Shown: positions 47,703-56,737, counted from the stretch's first letter. The stretch: DNA of 64,000 nt from Desulfobacteraceae bacterium (GCA_027068085.1 JAMOUQ010000060.1:1-64000); one strand, 5' to 3'. Translations and numbers: made by a program. The notes: generated from the letters alone by a model not told the origin.

Positions 47703-48962
47703 ATGCTGGAGATAGCCACCGCCGCCCTCAAACCTGAAGTGACCATCCAGGTGCCCGGCTCCAAGAGTTACACCCACCGCGCCTTTGTGGCCGCGGCCCT
47801 GTCTGCGGGCCCATGTGTAATCGAAAACCCGTTGTTCAGCCGGGATACATTGTATACCCTGGCAGCCCTGGAGGATTTCGGCGTGGCCTGCCGCCGCCGG
47901 GGCGGGCAGGTGGAGATCCGGGGCGGCGGGAGGCTCGAACCTGCCCGGGACGAGATCTGTCTCGGCAATTCCGGCACCTCCATGAGGCTGTTGACCGCCG
48001 TGGCGGCCCTGGCAAAAGGTCCCTGCGTGCTTACCGGCAACCGCCGCATGTGCAATCGTCCCATCGGCCCCCTGCTGGAGGCCCTCAACCGGCTCGGGGT
48101 TGCGGCCGAGTCCATAGAGGACACCGGATGTCCGCCGGTCAGGATCGGAGGCGGGCTGAAAAGCGGTGGCCGGGTATCTGTCGATTGTTCCGTAAGCAGC
48201 CAGTTTCTTTCGGCCCTGCTGCTCATTGCCCCCTGCCTGGAAGGCGAGACCCTGATCGAGGTTGACAGAGGTCCGGTTTCGCGGCCCTACATCGATCTGA
48301 CCGTCGATCTGATGAAAGAATTCGGCGTGCCTGTCAGGCGCCGGGGCTATGCCTGGTTTAAGGTGGCCGGCCCGCGGCAGTACAGGCCGGGTACCTACCG
48401 GGTGCCGCCGGACGCATCCCAGGCCGGGTACTTCTGGGCCGCGGCGGCGGTCGCCGGCACGCGGGTGAAGGTGGCCGGAACCGGCGGGGTCCGGGCCCAG
48501 GGCGACATCCGCCTGGCAGACCTGCTGGCCCGCATGGGCTGCCGGAAAGAGGTGGAAGACGACGGCATCCTCATTGAAGGAGGGTCACTTGCGGCCATCG
48601 AGGCGGACATGGGGGATATGCCCGACATGGTGCCCACCCTGGCGGTGGTGGCCGCCTTTGCCGGAGGAACCACCAGGCTGCTCAACGTGGGACACCTGAA
48701 GGCCAAGGAGAGTGACCGCCTGGCAGCGGTGACGGGTAACCTGGCGCGCATGGGGATCAAGACCCGCAGCGATGGATCGAGCCTGGAGATCACCGGCGGC
48801 AGACCACGTCCGGCGGTGATCGACACCTGCGACGATCACCGGATCGCCATGAGCTTTGCCGTGGCCGGGCTGAAGGTGCCCGGAATCAAGATCGCCGGTG
48901 AAGATTGTGTCTCCAAGTCGTTTCCCGACTTCTGGAAGGTTTTGGGTGAACTATACCAATGA
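47703..48962 (+). CDS. aroA: 3-phosphoshikimate 1-carboxyvinyltransferase (EPSP synthase)
   Basis: The 419-aa enzyme condenses shikimate 3-phosphate with PEP. It has PGSKSYTHRAFVAAAL (substrate-binding Lys and Arg), LGNSGTSMRLL, SSQFLSALL, DMPDMVPTLAV and KESDRLAAV, and an Asp-His-Arg segment CDDHRIAM. GGAGGGG precedes ATG. It is preceded by aroE and followed by a 378-bp gap holding a 178-bp palindromic element. Confidence 0.96.
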   Translation: MLEIATAALKPEVTIQVPGSKSYTHRAFVAAALSAGPCVIENPLFSRDTLYTLAALEDFGVACRRRGGQVEIRGGGRLEPARDEICLGNSGTSMRLLTAVAALAKGPCVLTGNRRMCNRPIGPLLEALNRLGVAAESIEDTGCPPVRIGGGLKSGGRVSVDCSVSSQFLSALLLIAPCLEGETLIEVDRGPVSRPYIDLTVDLMKEFGVPVRRRGYAWFKVAGPRQYRPGTYRVPPDASQAGYFWAAAAVAGTRVKVAGTGGVRAQGDIRLADLLARMGCRKEVEDDGILIEGGSLAAIEADMGDMPDMVPTLAVVAAFAGGTTRLLNVGHLKAKESDRLAAVTGNLARMGIKTRSDGSSLEITGGRPRPAVIDTCDDHRIAMSFAVAGLKVPGIKIAGEDCVSKSFPDFWKVLGELYQ

Positions 48963-49026
48963 TGATGGCTCTGCAAAAATAGCTGTAACCAAGATTGTTT
49001 GCCATTAGATTGTTTTTCATGCCTGA

Positions 49027-49204
49027 CCAGGGGGGATGGTCTCCGGTTGCCTGTCGTCCTCGTTGCCGTTGTAACAGCCCGCTACGCTATGGGCCGCAAA
49101 CTCGGGCCTTAACAGGCCCTCAGACATGCGGCCCATGGCCGCTTCGCTTGGCTGACAACGGCGACCCTCGAACTCCAAAGGCACCGTGAGACCATCCCCC
49201 CTGG
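49027..49204. repeat. 178-bp nested palindromic element between aroA and aroK
   Basis: Perfect 17-bp terminal inverted repeats, CCAGGGGGGATGGTCTC (49027-49043) and its complement (49188-49204). Inside are further mirrored arms: TGCCGTTGT with ACAACGGCG, and GGGCCGC with GCGGCCC around GGGCC/GGCCC. The whole unit can fold into one long interrupted hairpin. It has no coding capacity and no clear target-site duplication. It resembles a MITE-like or REP/foldback element. The remaining parts of the gap hold the small ORF before aroK. Confidence 0.75.
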
Positions 49205-49266
49205 CCGGGCCGAATTTGGTTTCTCGGTTACAAGTTTGCCGGAGGTCTTACAACAGGAGGTTTCAG

Positions 49267-49344
49267 GTGGTTTTGCAAAAAGTTCGAGATCAAAGCGATG
49301 CGCAATGCAAATATCTGATTTTTGCCAAGACGTTACCATTATGA
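49267..49344 (+). CDS. 25-codon leader ORF translationally coupled to aroK
   Basis: It begins GTG, 6 bases after a perfect AGGAGG (49255-49260), and ends TGA overlapping the aroK ATG as ATGA. aroK itself has no recognisable ribosome site. Ribosomes finishing this ORF would be positioned to restart on aroK. The peptide includes VLQKVRDQSDAQCKYLIFAK and is not rich in aromatic residues. Confidence 0.5.
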   Translation: MVLQKVRDQSDAQCKYLIFAKTLPL

Positions 49345-49871
49345 ACGTTTACCTGGTGGGTTACCGCTGTTGCGGTAAAACCGGCGTGGGCTCGGCCCTG
49401 GCCGGGCGGCTGGGATGGGATTTCGTCGATACCGACCGGCTGGTCACAGCCGCTGCCGGCATGGACGTGGCCGCCATCGTGGCCCGGCAGGGCTGGGAAG
49501 GATTCAGGCGGCGGGAAAGGCAAGTCCTGCGAGATATTTGCGGCCGGCGCCGGCAGGTGGTGGCAACCGGCGGCGGGATCGTCCTTAACCGGGACAACGT
49601 GGCGGCCATGCGCCGAAGCGGCCTGGTTGTGTGGCTGAAGGCCTCACCGGAGGTGATAGCCGCCCGGATGGCCGCCGATCCGGACGGAGCTGCCGGCCGG
49701 CCGGCCCTGACCGGCCTCGACAGTCAGGCTGAAATCCGGGCCGTTCTCGAAAGCCGGATTCCGTTGTATGCCGCGGCCGCCCACCTGGAACTTGACACCG
49801 ACGAGGCCGGCGTGGAAGAGGTTTGCCGGCAGGTTGCAGAATTTCTGGAGGAAAAGCACGATGGGCAGTAG
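49341..49871 (+). CDS. aroK: Shikimate kinase
   Basis: The 176-aa enzyme phosphorylates shikimate. It starts at [17 protein letters not shown] with the Walker A residues 7-14. Other motifs are DFVDTDRLV (shikimate-binding Asp), FRRRE and ATGGGIVL. Earlier in-frame ATGs lack a ribosome site; coupling to the overlapping small ORF explains the start. The end overlaps aroC by 11 bp. Confidence 0.93.
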   Translation: MNVYLVGYRCCGKTGVGSALAGRLGWDFVDTDRLVTAAAGMDVAAIVARQGWEGFRRRERQVLRDICGRRRQVVATGGGIVLNRDNVAAMRRSGLVVWLKASPEVIAARMAADPDGAAGRPALTGLDSQAEIRAVLESRIPLYAAAAHLELDTDEAGVEEVCRQVAEFLEEKHDGQ

Positions 49872-50952
49872 CTTCGGAACCCTTTTCCGGGTGACTACCT
49901 TCGGAGAATCCCACGGCCGGGCCGTGGGGGCGGTTGTGGACGGCTGTCCCGCCGGACTGGAACTGAAAACAGAAGATATTCAGGCCCAGCTGGACCGCCG
50001 CCGGCCGGGCCAGAGCAGCCTTGTCTCCGGCCGCCGGGAAAGTGACCGGGTGGCCGTCCTGTCCGGGGTTGAAAACGGACTAACCCTGGGAACGCCCATC
50101 GCCCTGGTGGTGGAAAACCGCGATCAGCGTCCGGCCGACTATGCCGGCCTGCGGCAGGTGCCGCGTCCTTCCCATGCCGATTTCACCTACCAGGTAAAGT
50201 ACGGCATCCGGGCGGCAAGCGGCGGCGGCCGGGCCGGCGCCAGGGAGACCGTGGGCCGGGTGGCGGCCGGCGCCGTGGCCGAACAGCTGCTCAAGGAATA
50301 CTTTGCCGCCACTGTAGTTGCCTGGGTGTCGGCCGTCGGTTCCGTTCAGGCCGGGGAGATAGACCGGAAGACGGTGAGCCGGCAGCAGGTGGACCGCAGC
50401 CCCGTGCGCTGTCCGGACACCAGGGCCGCGGAAAAGATGGCTGCCCTGATCGGGCGGGTAAAGCAGGAGCGGGACTCGGTGGGCGGGGTGATCACCTGTG
50501 TCTGCCGCAACGTTCCGGCCGGCCTGGGAGAACCGGTCTTTGGCAAGCTGGAGGCGTACCTGGCCCGGGCCATGCTGTCGATTCCGGCCAGCAAGGGCTT
50601 TGAGATCGGTTCCGGGTTCGCCGGGGCCAAGATGACCGGTTCGGCCCACAACGATCCGTTCGTGATGAAAGGGAAGCGGCTGGGAACAGTGACCAATTTT
50701 TCCGGGGGCATCCAGGGCGGAATATCCAACGGCGAGACGATCTTCTTCCGGGTGGCCTTCAAGCCGCCGGCCACCATCGGCAAGGCCCAGGAGACGGTCG
50801 ATTTTCAGGGAAACCCGGTGGTCCTGGAGCCCGGGGGGCGGCACGATCCCTGCGTGGTGCCCCGGGCCGTGCCCGTGGTCGAGGCCATGGCGGCCCTGGT
50901 GCTGGCCGATGCGGCCCTTGTACATGCCGGCCGCGCCGGCTCAAAAGCATAG
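49861..50952 (+). CDS. aroC: Chorismate synthase
   Basis: The 363-aa FMN-dependent enzyme makes chorismate from EPSP. It starts at [19 protein letters not shown], matching the family N-terminus. Other conserved blocks are [56 protein letters not shown] and [14 protein letters not shown] 32-codon upstream extension is rejected because it lies inside aroK. GGAGGAAAAGCAC precedes ATG. It is the last plus-strand aro gene, convergent with aroB. Confidence 0.95.
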   Translation: MGSSFGTLFRVTTFGESHGRAVGAVVDGCPAGLELKTEDIQAQLDRRRPGQSSLVSGRRESDRVAVLSGVENGLTLGTPIALVVENRDQRPADYAGLRQVPRPSHADFTYQVKYGIRAASGGGRAGARETVGRVAAGAVAEQLLKEYFAATVVAWVSAVGSVQAGEIDRKTVSRQQVDRSPVRCPDTRAAEKMAALIGRVKQERDSVGGVITCVCRNVPAGLGEPVFGKLEAYLARAMLSIPASKGFEIGSGFAGAKMTGSAHNDPFVMKGKRLGTVTNFSGGIQGGISNGETIFFRVAFKPPATIGKAQETVDFQGNPVVLEPGGRHDPCVVPRAVPVVEAMAALVLADAALVHAGRAGSKA

Positions 50953-50954
50953 AC

Positions 50955-51986
50955 CTACCGGGCCAGCCATTGCTGGAGGCTCTTGAGACCGATCTGATGA
51001 ATGTAACCCTGGCCGATGGCCCGCAGCAGGACGAAGAATATCGCGTTCTGTTTCCTTTTTTTGTCAAGGACCATGGCCTGTGCAATTTTTGAACCCGGCA
51101 CCGGCAGGCGGGTCGAAAGTCCCAGCCCGTGAAGCAGGTTTTCCAGCCGGGCCGTGGCTTCGGCAGGCAATCCGGACAGTTCCTGGGAAAGGCGGGCCGC
51201 CAACACCATGCCGATACTTACGGCCCGGCCGTGGGAGATCCCGGTGGTTTTTTCCAGGGCATGGCCGAAGGTGTGGCCGAAGTTGAGCAGCCGCCGCAGG
51301 CCGGATTCCTTTTCGTCGCGGTTGACGATTCCGGCCTTGATGGTCACCGAGCGGTGAACCAGACGGGCCAGCACCTCGGGATCGCGGCCGATGACTGCGT
51401 CCATGTTCTCTTCCATAAAGGCGAACAGTTTCTGGTCGCAGACGGTGGCATGTTTGACGATTTCGGCCAGTCCGCAGGTGATTTCCTCGGCCGGCAGGGT
51501 CGAAAGCAGCTCCAGGTCGCAGATGACGAACTCGGGCTGGCTGAAAACACCGATCATGTTCTTGAATCCGCGGTGATTGACCCCTGTTTTACCACCCACG
51601 CTGGCATCCACCTGGGCCAGGAGGCTGGTGGGCACCAGGCCGAAACTTATGCCGCGCATGTAGGTGGAGGCCGCAAAGCCCGTGATATCGCATACGATGC
51701 CCCCGCCGACACCCACCAGCAGGGCCGAACGGTCCACCTGGCGATTGATGAGCTGATCGTAGATGAATTCCACCGTTACCAGGTTCTTGTACTTTTCACC
51801 GCATCCGATGACGATCGTGTCCAGGCCGTCGAGAAGGTGTTTCCAGTGGCGCTTTACGTTCTGGTCGGTCACCACTATCGTGCGCCGGCCGGCGGTGTGG
51901 CGCCGGAGATTGGCCAGTGGTTCTCCCACCAGGATCAGGCTGCGGCCTGTTTTGCCATCCACGTAGACGGGCGGGTGCAAAGTCAT
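50955..51986 (-). CDS. aroB: 3-dehydroquinate synthase
   Basis: The 343-aa enzyme cyclises DAHP to dehydroquinate. It contains GVGGGIVCDITGFAAS (NAD binding), RGISFGLVPTSLLAQVDASVGGK, CGLAEIVKHA, and the zinc-ligand block LNFGHTFGHALE. Its ATG overlaps the aroF stop (ATGA), so the two are translationally coupled. It is convergent with aroC, 2 bp apart. Confidence 0.95.
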   Translation of the reverse strand: MTLHPPVYVDGKTGRSLILVGEPLANLRRHTAGRRTIVVTDQNVKRHWKHLLDGLDTIVIGCGEKYKNLVTVEFIYDQLINRQVDRSALLVGVGGGIVCDITGFAASTYMRGISFGLVPTSLLAQVDASVGGKTGVNHRGFKNMIGVFSQPEFVICDLELLSTLPAEEITCGLAEIVKHATVCDQKLFAFMEENMDAVIGRDPEVLARLVHRSVTIKAGIVNRDEKESGLRRLLNFGHTFGHALEKTTGISHGRAVSIGMVLAARLSQELSGLPAEATARLENLLHGLGLSTRLPVPGSKIAQAMVLDKKRKQNAIFFVLLRAIGQGYIHQIGLKSLQQWLAR

Positions 51987-53011
51987 GGCTCGGTATCCTT
52001 GTCCGGAGAGTACAGCAGCCTGAACAGCATGCCGGTTTCGCGGCTCAAGCGGGCAAATTGCTCAGGGTAAAGGGATTGGGCCCCGTCGCTGAAGGCCTCT
52101 TCGGGCCGGTGGTGGACCTCCACCATCAGGCCGTGGCAGCCGGCTGCCGCCGCGGCCCGGGCCAGGGGCAGAACCTGTTCCCGGCGTCCGGCGGCATGGC
52201 TCGGATCCACTATTACCGGCAGGTGACTTTCGCGCCGGATCACGGCCACGGCCGAAAGGTCCAGGGTGTTACGGCTGTGGCGCACGAAAGTGCGTACTCC
52301 CCGCTCGCAGAGCACCACCCGGGAGTTGCCGCTTTCCATGATATACTCGGCGGCCATCAGCCATTCTTCCACCGTGGCGGATATGCCCCGCTTGAGCAGG
52401 ACCGGCAGTCCGGACTGACCGGCCCGCTTGAGCAGGCTGAAATTCTGCATGTTCCGGGCACCGATCTGCACCATGTCGGCATACTGTTCCACCAGGCCGA
52501 AGGTCTCGCAGTCCATGGCTTCGGTGACTACCGGCATTCCGGTTTCCTGCCTTACCCGGGCCAGGATTTCAAGCCCTTTTTCACCCAGACCCTGGAAAGA
52601 GTAGGGTGAAGTCCGCGGCTTGAAGGCCCCGCCCCGGAAAATCGATGCCCCGTACCGGCTGACATGGCGGGCTATGGCCAGGGCCTGCTGATCGCTTTCG
52701 ATGGCGCAGGGACCGGCTATCAATACCGGTTGCCGGCCACCGATCCTGACTCCGCCGACTTCCACAACCGTATCGGCGGGTTTGGACTCCCGGCTGACAA
52801 GCTTGTAGGGCTTGGTTATGGCAATGGCGTCCTTGACCCCGGCAAGGCCGATGAAAAGGGCCGGGTCCACCGGCCCGGGGTTGTTGACTATTCCGATGGA
52901 TACCCGGTTGCCTCCGGTAATTGGCCGGGCGGTGTATCCCTGGCGTTCGATGGCTGCAACCACCGCCTGGATCTGTTCTTCCGTGGCGTTCCTGTCCATG
53001 ACCACCAGCAT
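51983..53011 (-). CDS. aroF: DAHP synthase, type I-beta (AroF)
   Basis: The 342-aa protein starts at [15 protein letters not shown] after AGGAGG. The first ~70 residues are a ferredoxin-like regulatory domain ([14 protein letters not shown]). The catalytic barrel has [69 protein letters not shown] and [11 protein letters not shown]. This form is often feedback inhibited by aromatics through the N-terminal domain. It is the first step of the pathway, and a structured leader precedes it. Confidence 0.95.
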   Translation of the reverse strand: MLVVMDRNATEEQIQAVVAAIERQGYTARPITGGNRVSIGIVNNPGPVDPALFIGLAGVKDAIAITKPYKLVSRESKPADTVVEVGGVRIGGRQPVLIAGPCAIESDQQALAIARHVSRYGASIFRGGAFKPRTSPYSFQGLGEKGLEILARVRQETGMPVVTEAMDCETFGLVEQYADMVQIGARNMQNFSLLKRAGQSGLPVLLKRGISATVEEWLMAAEYIMESGNSRVVLCERGVRTFVRHSRNTLDLSAVAVIRRESHLPVIVDPSHAAGRREQVLPLARAAAAAGCHGLMVEVHHRPEEAFSDGAQSLYPEQFARLSRETGMLFRLLYSPDKDTEP

Positions 53012-53033
53012 GAGCGCGCCTCCTGAAAGTAAA

Positions 53034-53094
53034 GGGCCGTGGTGGATGCCCACCCACGACCCCTGAGCTTACGACCGTAAAGCGGGATGCCCGC
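53034..53094 (-). promoter_or_regulatory. Tandem hairpins in the aroF leader
   Basis: Minus strand, in order: GCGGG/CCCGC (53082-53094) followed by TTTACGG, then a 12-bp interrupted stem starting GGGTCGTGG/CCACGGCCC (53034-53062) followed by TTTACTTTC, ending 12 bases before the aroF ribosome site. A short upstream frame, MNSGFAWCRRQDCLRQGYA, contains Phe, Trp and Tyr but has no ribosome site. This could be an attenuator like that of aroE; the T tracts are weak. Confidence 0.35.
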
Positions 53095-53214
53095 GGCCGT
53101 TGAATCCTCCCGCCATGAATTCAGGCCTGCCTATACCGCCTAAGCATACCCTTGCCGAAGGCAATCTTGCCGCCGGCACCATGCGAACCCCGAGTTCATA
53201 AAAAAAGATATCAT

Positions 53215-53243
53215 CTTATAATCCGGTACAGTTGCCCTGCCAA
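53215..53243 (-). promoter_or_regulatory. Sigma-70 promoter of aroF-aroB
   Basis: Minus strand TTGGCA (53238-53243), 17-bp spacer, TATAAG (53215-53220). The expected start near 53208 gives a leader of about 197 bases containing tandem hairpins. The remaining gap to 53387 shows no other feature. Confidence 0.55.
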
Positions 53244-53387
53244 GACGGTTAAAACCTATTTGCAGCTGGTAAACCTTTTGTCAAGGACAATTTCCGGCCG
53301 CCTGAAGCCGGGATAAGGTTGCCAAAAGATGTATGGTTTGGCATAAGCTGCCGGGGAGGCCGCCACTTTTTCAGGAAAGGACAGGTC

Positions 53388-54011
53388 ATGGTAGCGTCAC
53401 GGCCGATGGGCATGGAACCCGAAGACTTTATGCCCTCTGATGGAAGATGCTTTGAAAATTCCCTTGTGGCTCTCAATCGGCTGGATGATTTTGACGGCTG
53501 GCAGATGGTGCCGGGAATGGGTTTCGGACAGCGGGAAAAGTGGTGGGGGCCCGGCGGCCTCCGGCCTGCACCCCACGAAGGCCTGGACCTGTGTTTTTTT
53601 CACCGAAGAAACGGGGGCATCCGGAGACTTGCCGCCGGATGCCTGGTCCCGGCGGCTTTCGATGGCACCCTCCATGCCGTAATGGACGATTTCATGGCCG
53701 AAAGCCTGGTGCTGGTTCATGACTTCACGGGACCCGACAGGCGGCGGTTGTGCACGATTTTCGGTCATGTCCGGCGCCTGGACGGTATTTTTACCGGCAG
53801 CCGGATCGCAGCCGGCAAGCCTTTTGCGGCGCTTGCTCCACCTGCCAAGCCCGGCAAGGGGCCGGGAGCCCACCTGCATCTGAGCGCCGGCTGGTTGATG
53901 CCGGACACAGAACCGTCCGCCATGAGCTGGGACCGCATCCCGGACGGGAAAATACTTGTCCTGGCCGATCCTTGCCGAATTGTCCGCCTGACCGTTTTCT
54001 CCGCTTTCTGA
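53388..54011 (+). CDS. M23 (LytM-like) metallopeptidase-fold protein without signal peptide
   Basis: The 207-aa product starts at MVASRPMGMEPEDF after GGAAAGGACAGG. LytM zinc-site motifs are visible: PHEGLDL (His63, Asp67), GHV (His127) and AHLHLS (His162, His164). Between them are LVLVHDF and a GSRIAAGKPFAAL segment typical of the M23 beta-sheet. No signal peptide or membrane segment is evident, unusual for wall endopeptidases. It may be cytoplasmic, be exported by another route, or be a non-catalytic homologue. Confidence 0.62.
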   Translation: MVASRPMGMEPEDFMPSDGRCFENSLVALNRLDDFDGWQMVPGMGFGQREKWWGPGGLRPAPHEGLDLCFFHRRNGGIRRLAAGCLVPAAFDGTLHAVMDDFMAESLVLVHDFTGPDRRRLCTIFGHVRRLDGIFTGSRIAAGKPFAALAPPAKPGKGPGAHLHLSAGWLMPDTEPSAMSWDRIPDGKILVLADPCRIVRLTVFSAF

Positions 54012-54180
54012 TTTCCGGCCGGCAAAGCCGTCATCGATGGAATCGTCAGGGGTGAGGGCGCGGCCGGCAAGTTAACACAAGGTAACGTTACTTTGTCATG
54101 AGGTGCGCAACCAGTGTCTCGGCGGCCATCTTCCGGATCAATGCCCCTTTATTCTATAATACATGGAAATAATAGACAAT

Positions 54181-54201
54181 AAGATAGCCTAAGACTATCT
54201 T
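54181..54201. promoter_or_regulatory. Inverted repeat upstream of a sigma-54 site
   Basis: AAGATAG-N7-CTATCTT is a perfect 7-bp inverted repeat, 30 bp upstream of the -24 box at 54231. This is a plausible activator binding site. The rest of the 54012-54332 gap shows no gene. Confidence 0.4.
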
Positions 54202-54230
54202 TCGGCCTTGCCGTCCTTCATTCCGGCAGA

Positions 54231-54246
54231 TGGCACGGTTCGTGCG
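54231..54246 (+). promoter_or_regulatory. Sigma-54 (RpoN) promoter of the 87-aa orphan gene
   Basis: TGGCACGGTTCGTGCG: perfect -24 box TGGCACG, -12 box GTGC (consensus TTGC), GG and GC 10 bases apart. It lies 87 bp before the start of the orphan gene, with an inverted repeat upstream. Confidence 0.58.
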
Positions 54247-54332
54247 ATTATCCATGCAGAGGCCTTTGATGCAGGGAAGTGTTTTCAAACCACGTCGCAA
54301 GGCGGCACCAGATTGAGTACGAGGGGGTTACC

Positions 54333-54596
54333 ATGTACGCATTGATTTACGATGAACACAAGCTGGGTGAGCCAAACAAGGTGGTGATTTCTGTCCATCG
54401 CAGCCGGCAAGCGGCTGACAAGGCCCTGGAGGAACGCAAGCGCAAACTGGGCAAAAAGGTCTGGGAATGCAATACGCGTATAGTATGGGTCAACAAGAGG
54501 GTCAGGGCCGGTGATTATGTGAGAACAGGAGAGTTTTCCACCTGGAAGCCGGGCGAGAAGATTCCGCACGGAGAACTCTATTCGGATACCGATTGA
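54333..54596 (+). CDS. Orphan 87-aa protein with a sigma-54 promoter
   Basis: The product starts at MYALIYDEHKLGEPNK with GAGGGGG upstream; a longer in-frame start at 54279 lacks one. The sequence has a short beta-type N-terminus, a basic helix (ADKALEERKRKLGKK), then WECNTRIVWVNKRVRAGDYVR and an acidic end. One Cys, no signal peptide. I do not recognise it. Confidence 0.65.
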   Translation: MYALIYDEHKLGEPNKVVISVHRSRQAADKALEERKRKLGKKVWECNTRIVWVNKRVRAGDYVRTGEFSTWKPGEKIPHGELYSDTD

Positions 54597-54887
54597 CCCT
54601 TTTGACAAACCGCCACTTCCTTTTCGGCGGCAGTCAACTCCCGCAGACCGGGTTTCTCTTGTCTTGACAGGGGCTTGCAGGCATGGCATTAAAAGCTGTC
54701 CAGCCAGCAGTTTTTCAGACCTGAGTTGAGCGCTTTTTGAGCTTGCCGGAGGCCGCAAGGCGTGTCGGCGGCAAAGACGTACCAAGGTTCTTCAAGGTGC
54801 CGGCAACGCAGCAGATCCGGTAAGATCGAAAATTTGAAACGCTCGATACAGGCCAGAACCTTACGGTCTGACCCGGGAGTGCCTTTT

Positions 54888-55802
54888 ATGGCCGACTTGC
54901 AGATGGCCACTGTCGTCTTTGCCGATGTGGCCGGCAGTACCAGGCTCTATGAAGTGCTTGGGGACCAGCCGGCCAGGCAGCTAGTGGCCGCCTGTCTCGG
55001 GCTCGTCACCGACACCGTGAATGCCTTTGATGGCAGGGTCATCAAGACCATCGGCGACGAGGTGATGAGCGTGTTCGATTCGGCTGCGGGCGGGGTCATG
55101 GCTGCCGTGGCCATTCAGGAGAACGTATCTGCAGACGCCCGCTTGGCCCGGCATGGAGTGAAGCTCAGGATCGGCCTGCACCACGGGCAGGTGATTCATG
55201 AAGACCGTGACGTGTTCGGGGATGCGGTCAACCTGGCGGCCCGGGTGGCCGGCCAGGCCAAGGCGGACCAGATTCTGACGACCGAACAGACTCTGGAACA
55301 GATCGATCCCGATACCCTCAAGGGGACCCGGCTGGTGGACCGGACCAGGGTAAAGGGGAAACAGCAGCCCGTCCGTCTTTACGAGGTTTTCTGGGGCGAA
55401 ATAGAAGAGATGACCATGGTGGGCGGCGGTGGTGCAGATGCCGGCCGGCGGTCCGGGCCGGCCGTTTCAGTCACCCTGGCCCTGCAATACGGGGGGAAGC
55501 AATGGACCCTCGGGACTGACCTGCCTACGCTTTCAATCGGCAGGGGCGACACCAATGACCTGGTGATTGACGACCGTCACGTGTCGCGACTTCACGCCAG
55601 AATAGAACTTGTCCGCCGGCGTTTTTTCATTATCGATCACAGCACCAACGGCACGTACATCCACAGCCGGACAGGTGCCCCCCTGTTCCTGCACAGAGAA
55701 CAGCAGCCGCTCGAAGGAAAAGGCTTGATAGGTTGCGGCCAGCAACCGGATCCCGGTTCACCCCTGACGATTGCCTACCAGGTGAAAAACGGCGGGTCAT
55801 AG
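54888..55802 (+). CDS. Class III nucleotide cyclase with FHA domain
   Basis: The 304-aa protein (start MADLQMATVVF, GGGAG upstream) has a class III cyclase domain with metal Asp residues in VFADVAGSTRL and IGDEVMSVF, and GDAVNLAARVA. It ends in an FHA domain with SIGRGDTNDLVIDDRHVSR, HARI and STNGTYI, which binds phosphothreonine. It lacks transmembrane or receiver domains, so its control may come from phosphoprotein binding. ATP versus GTP cannot be decided. A separate cNMP-binding protein is encoded at 24901-25455. Confidence 0.85.
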   Translation: MADLQMATVVFADVAGSTRLYEVLGDQPARQLVAACLGLVTDTVNAFDGRVIKTIGDEVMSVFDSAAGGVMAAVAIQENVSADARLARHGVKLRIGLHHGQVIHEDRDVFGDAVNLAARVAGQAKADQILTTEQTLEQIDPDTLKGTRLVDRTRVKGKQQPVRLYEVFWGEIEEMTMVGGGGADAGRRSGPAVSVTLALQYGGKQWTLGTDLPTLSIGRGDTNDLVIDDRHVSRLHARIELVRRRFFIIDHSTNGTYIHSRTGAPLFLHREQQPLEGKGLIGCGQQPDPGSPLTIAYQVKNGGS

Positions 55803-55846
55803 CCCCTGCCGGTGCGCTGCGGAAGTTTTGTCCGCTCCTGCGCAGA

Positions 55847-56737
55847 TCACTGATATTTTTCACGCAGGGCGTTCAGGCGGGTGAGATAGAGCCTGTGGTA
55901 GAGCAGGCCTTTTTGATTGTTGATGTCATAGAGCAGATAGTCTATATACGGCCGCACGTCGATTCCGTAGGCATTCACCTTGGCGTCATTGGCCCTGTCG
56001 ATCACCAGCAGGCTGTAATAGCTGACAAGCATTCTCAGTTTTGAGTCCCGGCGCAGCAGATAGCTGCGTCCGCCCAGGGTGTTGAGGAAAAAACCGGCAT
56101 ATTGATACATTGTCTTCAGGGTCTTGCCGGCGGTTGAGGACGGCATGCCGGCATTGCAGTAAAATATCCAGTTGAACAGGACGGCCATGGCCGGTTCGAT
56201 CACCTGCTTTTCACTTTTGAGGATTTCTTTGAGCAGATCGATGCGGTCTTTGCCCAGAACCCGGTAGAAATGGGTCACATTCTTGACCAGGCTGTAAAGA
56301 TTGTCCATTTCTCCCACGTTTGTGGGGGGATTGGCGGCCAGTTTTTTGAAGATTTCTTCGAAAAGAGCTTCGGCCCGCATATTTATGTCGGGCCATATCA
56401 GGTACGATTTGCGGTCCAGGTAATTGAAAAAGGCCACCACCTGGCGGGTGGTCTTCTTGCAGTCCACCACCGGCTCCGCCACGTTCTTGGGGGCCGCTGT
56501 GCCGAAAATACTGCTCAGGTCGGGTTCGGAAACAGGGGCTGTTTGCCGGCGCAGCTGCTCTTCCAGGCGTCGGATTTCAGCCTGCAGCCTGTCGATGCGG
56601 CGCCGGCAGGCCGATTTTTCATTTTCCAGGACGGATTCTATGGCCTTGTCGTGCCACTGGTGTATCCAATGGTAGGCGAAAAGGCCGATGCCGATGGTGG
56701 CAAAGCAGATTACTAAAATCTTGATGGTCTTGTCCAT
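55847..56737 (-). CDS. Hypothetical membrane-anchored coiled-coil protein
   Basis: The 296-aa product starts at MDKTIKILVICFATIG (one of two possible ATGs). One transmembrane helix (about residues 5-25) is followed by a charged coiled coil (ACRRRIDRLQAEIRRLEEQLRR) and a long soluble region with many Tyr and Leu residues (HFYRVLGKDRIDLLKEILK, YYSLLVIDRANDAKVNAYGI). This is probably a single-pass protein with a large periplasmic domain. No family recognised. Confidence 0.6.
   Translation of the reverse strand: MDKTIKILVICFATIGIGLFAYHWIHQWHDKAIESVLENEKSACRRRIDRLQAEIRRLEEQLRRQTAPVSEPDLSSIFGTAAPKNVAEPVVDCKKTTRQVVAFFNYLDRKSYLIWPDINMRAEALFEEIFKKLAANPPTNVGEMDNLYSLVKNVTHFYRVLGKDRIDLLKEILKSEKQVIEPAMAVLFNWIFYCNAGMPSSTAGKTLKTMYQYAGFFLNTLGGRSYLLRRDSKLRMLVSYYSLLVIDRANDAKVNAYGIDVRPYIDYLLYDINNQKGLLYHRLYLTRLNALREKYQ

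Noticed and set aside
53330-53360. TGGTTTGGCATAAGCT before the M23-like gene as a sigma-54 promoter
   Set aside because: Correct spacing but poor match in both boxes.
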